From Acrasis kona (Eukaryota; Heterolobosea; Eutetramitea; Acrasida; Acrasidae), in assembly GCA_026419775.2 (NCBI GenBank), contig JAOPGA020001286.1:1-32974 (forward strand): a DNA stretch of 32,974 nt, given 5' to 3'. This document shows, one piece after another, positions 29,959 through 32,974 of this stretch; within the stretch, counting starts at the first letter, position 1; each line of letters opens with the position of its first letter. Below the pieces are notes generated by a model, which worked only from the letters and a program-made list of their open reading frames with translations, was not told the origin of the DNA and did not search any database. A program made the translations under genes and the position numbers.

Positions 29959-32154
29959 TTAATTGTCGGATTCAGACATAGACTCTTCAGATTCATCTTC
30001 ATCATTGGAGTTGTCCTCATCTCCATCTACTTTATCACTTTCAGCACCAAAATCTGAACTAGATTCAGAGTCTACACCATTATTTTGACCCTCACTTTCA
30101 GTACTTTCCAATACAACACCCTCTTTAAACCGACCTGGGACATTTCGAGTCCTTGAGGGTCTCACTTGAGCTCCCTCAACATGTGTTGGATCTTGTATTA
30201 AAGATTGGTTAGAACTAGTTTTTGCCTTTTTCCTGGGTTGCAATCTTTTTCTAGTATTCTGGTACCCTAGTGTCGTTTCGAATGAACATTTCATAAAGTT
30301 CTTGATAATTTTTTGGAGCTTTCTTCTTCTCTTGCTTCTTTTTCTTCTTTGTTTTTTGAGCTTTAGATATCCCAGATTCAAGTTGTTTAATTGTATCAGT
30401 TTTTTTATTGACCGGTTGTTCAGATGACAACTTGCGACATACTATTTGATTTTCTGTCAAAAAAATGAACTGATGATACTGCCTTGTATCAGAAATACCT
30501 GAAGCTGCTTGAACAGCTTTGAAGTCTTTCAGCTGATCACTTATGTTCACAATTGTCGTCTCATTCATAGTTTGAATGACATCCACATATGCGTCAATTT
30601 GATCAAATTCAACACCTTTTAGTTTTGCAGCTCTAGCTAGATATTTTCCATATGCAGCATGCGCATCTGAGGGTCCTTTCCCATGCCATGAAACTTGCAC
30701 ATAACTAGTGTTTGCTGAATATTCTTCTGTTACAATAAAATCATGGTTATGTCGACTGTGACTTTTTGATTCTCCTTCCCCTTTTCCCTCATAAGCTACT
30801 AAAATGTACCATTGAAAACAGCTTTTTGAGAACCAACTGTTTTGAGTCATTAACCCTTTGTCACCCTTTAACATAAACGAAAAGTCATGCACTACCAAAA
30901 GATCACCCTCTTCAAGGTTTTGTTTTATTTTTCGAGCATAATCAGCTTGTGCAGCTACATGATCAGAATGTGTAGTTTTTTGATGGTCAAACTGAAACAA
31001 CATTACATGTAAACGCTTTTTGATTTCATCGGAGCAGGTACAAAGGTCGTTACCAACACATGCTGCTGGACAAGATCGGTGGAATGTTGTTCGTTCTTTG
31101 TTTATGTTAATCACATTCTCATTTATCTCTAAACAAATTTCACAGCAACAATCTCTATTTGGAAGGACCCTTAGCTCTTTTGGTATATTCTCCATAAAGG
31201 TTGTCCGACCAACAGCATTTTCAACATCTTGGTGCTCACTCTTGTATTTTTTCCACAGTTCAACAATGCTACAGTCCCGATAATATACTGGTTTCGATAA
31301 TATACTGGTTTCGATAATATACTGGTTTTATAACTCTTCTATTGTCTTCTTTAACTTTGACAACACGATAGCTACTTTGGCGACAGTGATCAAAAATAAA
31401 CTGTGCTACATGCTCTTTAATACTACAATTAAGCTTCTTGTGTATCCGGTCATAGCTAGAATGTCCTTGTTTTTGCTTTAGTAGTACAATATTTTTATCA
31501 CATGATCGCTTCACAGTCCTTATATCAAACTTAGTGAATTTAGAAGTCTTTCTACAATCACTAGTAGCATTGTTTATTAGATGAATTATTTCTGGGCGAA
31601 CTGGGCTATTTCTCGGAAAAATTTCTTCATCGTGTCTGGTCAACAATTTTATCAAATACCTCTGCCTTCTCAACTTGATCCTTAACAGGGTGTACATCCC
31701 ATTTTTTGTGTTTAAGGTAACTATACAATAACAATTGTGCATCCTCTTCACTAGTTGAAAGAAGGTTTATTACTGTATCCATCTTTTGATAGATAACTGA
31801 CTTTCTCTTGTGATCTTCAAAAGAGGATTTGGTTCGGTTTATTGTTGTGGAGCTGATTGGTGATTTTTTTGAAAAAGAGTTCCTACTTTCGTTTCTTGTG
31901 TCATTAAAATTTGATGTCAGGTTCTCTAATGAAATCTCTGTTGAGCTGTTTAATGACGTAGTCGAATTATTCAAGGTTGCTGAAACATTAATGCTAACTT
32001 CAGGTGATTTTTCAGCTTTTCTTTTTAGCTGACGTCTAAAACAACCAGAGTGTACAAAAAGGTTACTGCACCTACAGCAAACGGTATCCTTCCATATAAA
32101 AGTATCATTGAGGGTATGGGTCATCGATTTTATCGTGAAAACGAATTTACTCAA
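29959..32154 (-). mobile_element. Remnant of a transposon-encoded DDE-like protein gene
   Basis: Three minus-strand open stretches (32154-31627, 31751-31269, 31195-29959 region) look like consecutive parts of one repeat-encoded protein. Recognisable blocks resemble an unnamed transposase-like family common in cnidarian and arthropod repeats. They are CCCEICLEINENV-type cysteine pairs, a DLLVVHDFSFML segment where that family has DFAEN, and SWHGKGPSDAHAAYGK where it has HGKGPxDG. A serine/asparagine-rich region precedes and an acidic tail (ESEESMSESDN) ends it. The gene appears broken in at least two places, one of them around a short tandem repeat. The element's ends were not identified. Alternative: a domesticated gene with unrecognised introns. 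Confidence 0.5.
31278..31328. repeat. 17-base tandem repeat, three copies
   Basis: Three perfect adjacent copies of a 17-mer beginning CGATAATATAC lie at 31278-31294, 31295-31311 and 31312-31328. The unit is not a multiple of three, so its expansion disturbs the minus-strand frame it sits in. Replication slippage is the likely origin. Confidence 0.9.
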
Positions 32155-32974
32155 GATGACATTACAAAGATGAAAGACCTACACAACACTGTGAACAAAG
32201 AGCAAGATGTTCATATTCCTGATGATTTAGTATTAAATCCACGTAAATATAATGAATTAGAGTCACATCAACAATTTCCAGCAATTAGAATGAAGAGCTA
32301 CATGGTAAATCAAAAGGAGGTCAATTACTACCCACTGGAGCAGAACATCGCCAGGCTTTTCAGTGAAAAAGAAATCGTGAAAGAAATGAGATTTGTACCT
32401 AAACCATCATCAAAAGTCCATCATATATGTAACACAGAATACTACAAAAAGTTATTGGATATGCATTGTAAGGATGGTGCTCTTTTGCTTTTAATAAATT
32501 GGTTTTCCGATCATTTTAATAAATCAAGGAATGCTGGAAGGTCAAAAAAAGCTTACGGCTGCTATTATGACATATCAAACTTTAGCCACAAATTTCGAGG
32601 CAAGATGGAGAGTAAGATACTGTACAGTATTGGTTCAAAGCAATTAAATTTGCATGAAATTGCACAAGGTGCAGTGCAGGACTTGAGAGCACTCTATGAT
32701 GGTATTGTTATAAAGCATGCTGGGTTGAACAAGAATGTATTAGTGCGTCCAGTTTTGCACCTGATAATAGCAGATCAGCCTGAAAGGGATGAAGCCACAG
32801 GAGTACAGGGACATAGAGCTACAACAGGTTGCTGTACTTGTTATGTCAATCATAAAGATTATTGTGAAAACAAGATGGAACAGTTGAGGACTGTAGCAGA
32901 CACTGTAAACAAGTTTGCAAAGCTGAACACAATAACAGACCGTAAGATGTATGATGTTTTGAGCAAGGCAGTCT
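32116..32974 (+). CDS. Transposase-like protein, possibly EnSpm/CACTA (tnp2) type, partial
   Basis: An open frame runs from about 32028 to the right edge without a stop. The first ATG is at 32116 (MGHRFYRENEF) and another at 32170. The order of features resembles tnp2-type transposases of EnSpm/CACTA elements. These are a GCYYDISNFSHKF strand, then KILYSIGSKQLNLHEI, a helix AVQDLRALYDGIVI, a strand VLHLIIADQPERDEA, and GHRATTGCCTCYV, comparable to the GFxGHxAxxGCxxC of the family. No full DDE triad can be confirmed because the C-terminus is outside the window. Its 5' end overlaps the minus-strand frame 32154-31627 antisense, so one of the two starts must be wrong or the genes are divergent. 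Assignment to a superfamily is tentative. Confidence 0.5.
   Translation, partial: MGHRFYRENEFTQDDITKMKDLHNTVNKEQDVHIPDDLVLNPRKYNELESHQQFPAIRMKSYMVNQKEVNYYPLEQNIARLFSEKEIVKEMRFVPKPSSKVHHICNTEYYKKLLDMHCKDGALLLLINWFSDHFNKSRNAGRSKKAYGCYYDISNFSHKFRGKMESKILYSIGSKQLNLHEIAQGAVQDLRALYDGIVIKHAGLNKNVLVRPVLHLIIADQPERDEATGVQGHRATTGCCTCYVNHKDYCENKMEQLRTVADTVNKFAKLNTITDRKMYDVLSKAV

Noticed and set aside
1-32974. A multi-gene system such as a biosynthetic or defence cluster
   Set aside because: Neighbours have unrelated housekeeping, cytoskeletal and surface roles on both strands, with no shared pathway.

Overview
The window is nuclear DNA of a unicellular eukaryote. Genes are AT-rich, tightly packed and interrupted by very short GT-AG introns: about two dozen can be placed here, nearly all 35 to 44 bases. 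The genes include a dynein-2 (intraflagellar transport) intermediate chain, Ras, a formin and a PH/RUN trafficking-type protein, which suggests a flagellated, probably amoeboid protist. A heterolobosean-like organism is a guess, not shown. The standard genetic code fits every gene.

Layout, left to right. Bases 1 to about 1630 hold the 3' part of a hAT DNA transposon. Next come an FHOD/ELMO-like formin (+) and a Ras GTPase (-), tail to tail only 24 bases apart, then a 0.9 kb gap with a broken coding-like stretch. A mitochondrial-type ABC half transporter (ABCB6/ABCB7 group, +) and tRNA dihydrouridine synthase DUS2 (+) follow. DUS2 ends 5 bases from the end of an F-box/Rho-like GTPase fusion (-). 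After that lie the dynein-2 intermediate chain WDR60/DYNC2I1 (-), a single-pass FN3-like membrane protein (+), NF-YA (+) behind a cluster of CCAAT boxes, and a large C-type lectin/mucin surface protein (+). Then, all on the minus strand: a PH-TH1-TH1-helical repeat-RUN protein of about 1754 residues, a 98-residue four-exon gene, a radical-SAM-like protein that lacks its iron-sulfur motif, and the checkpoint clamp subunit RAD1. A 1.3 kb stretch without genes leads into transposon-derived sequence filling the last 3 kb.

The most unusual items are the F-box/GTPase fusion, the PH-TH1-RUN protein with its helical repeats, and the radical-SAM-like protein without CX3CX2C. Splicing was worked out by hand; every multi-exon gene gives a length divisible by three after splicing, once six single extra bases in four genes are allowed for. 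Those six are all of the +1 kind, so assembly error is the simplest explanation. No operon-like system was found; the genes look like independent housekeeping, cytoskeletal and surface functions.
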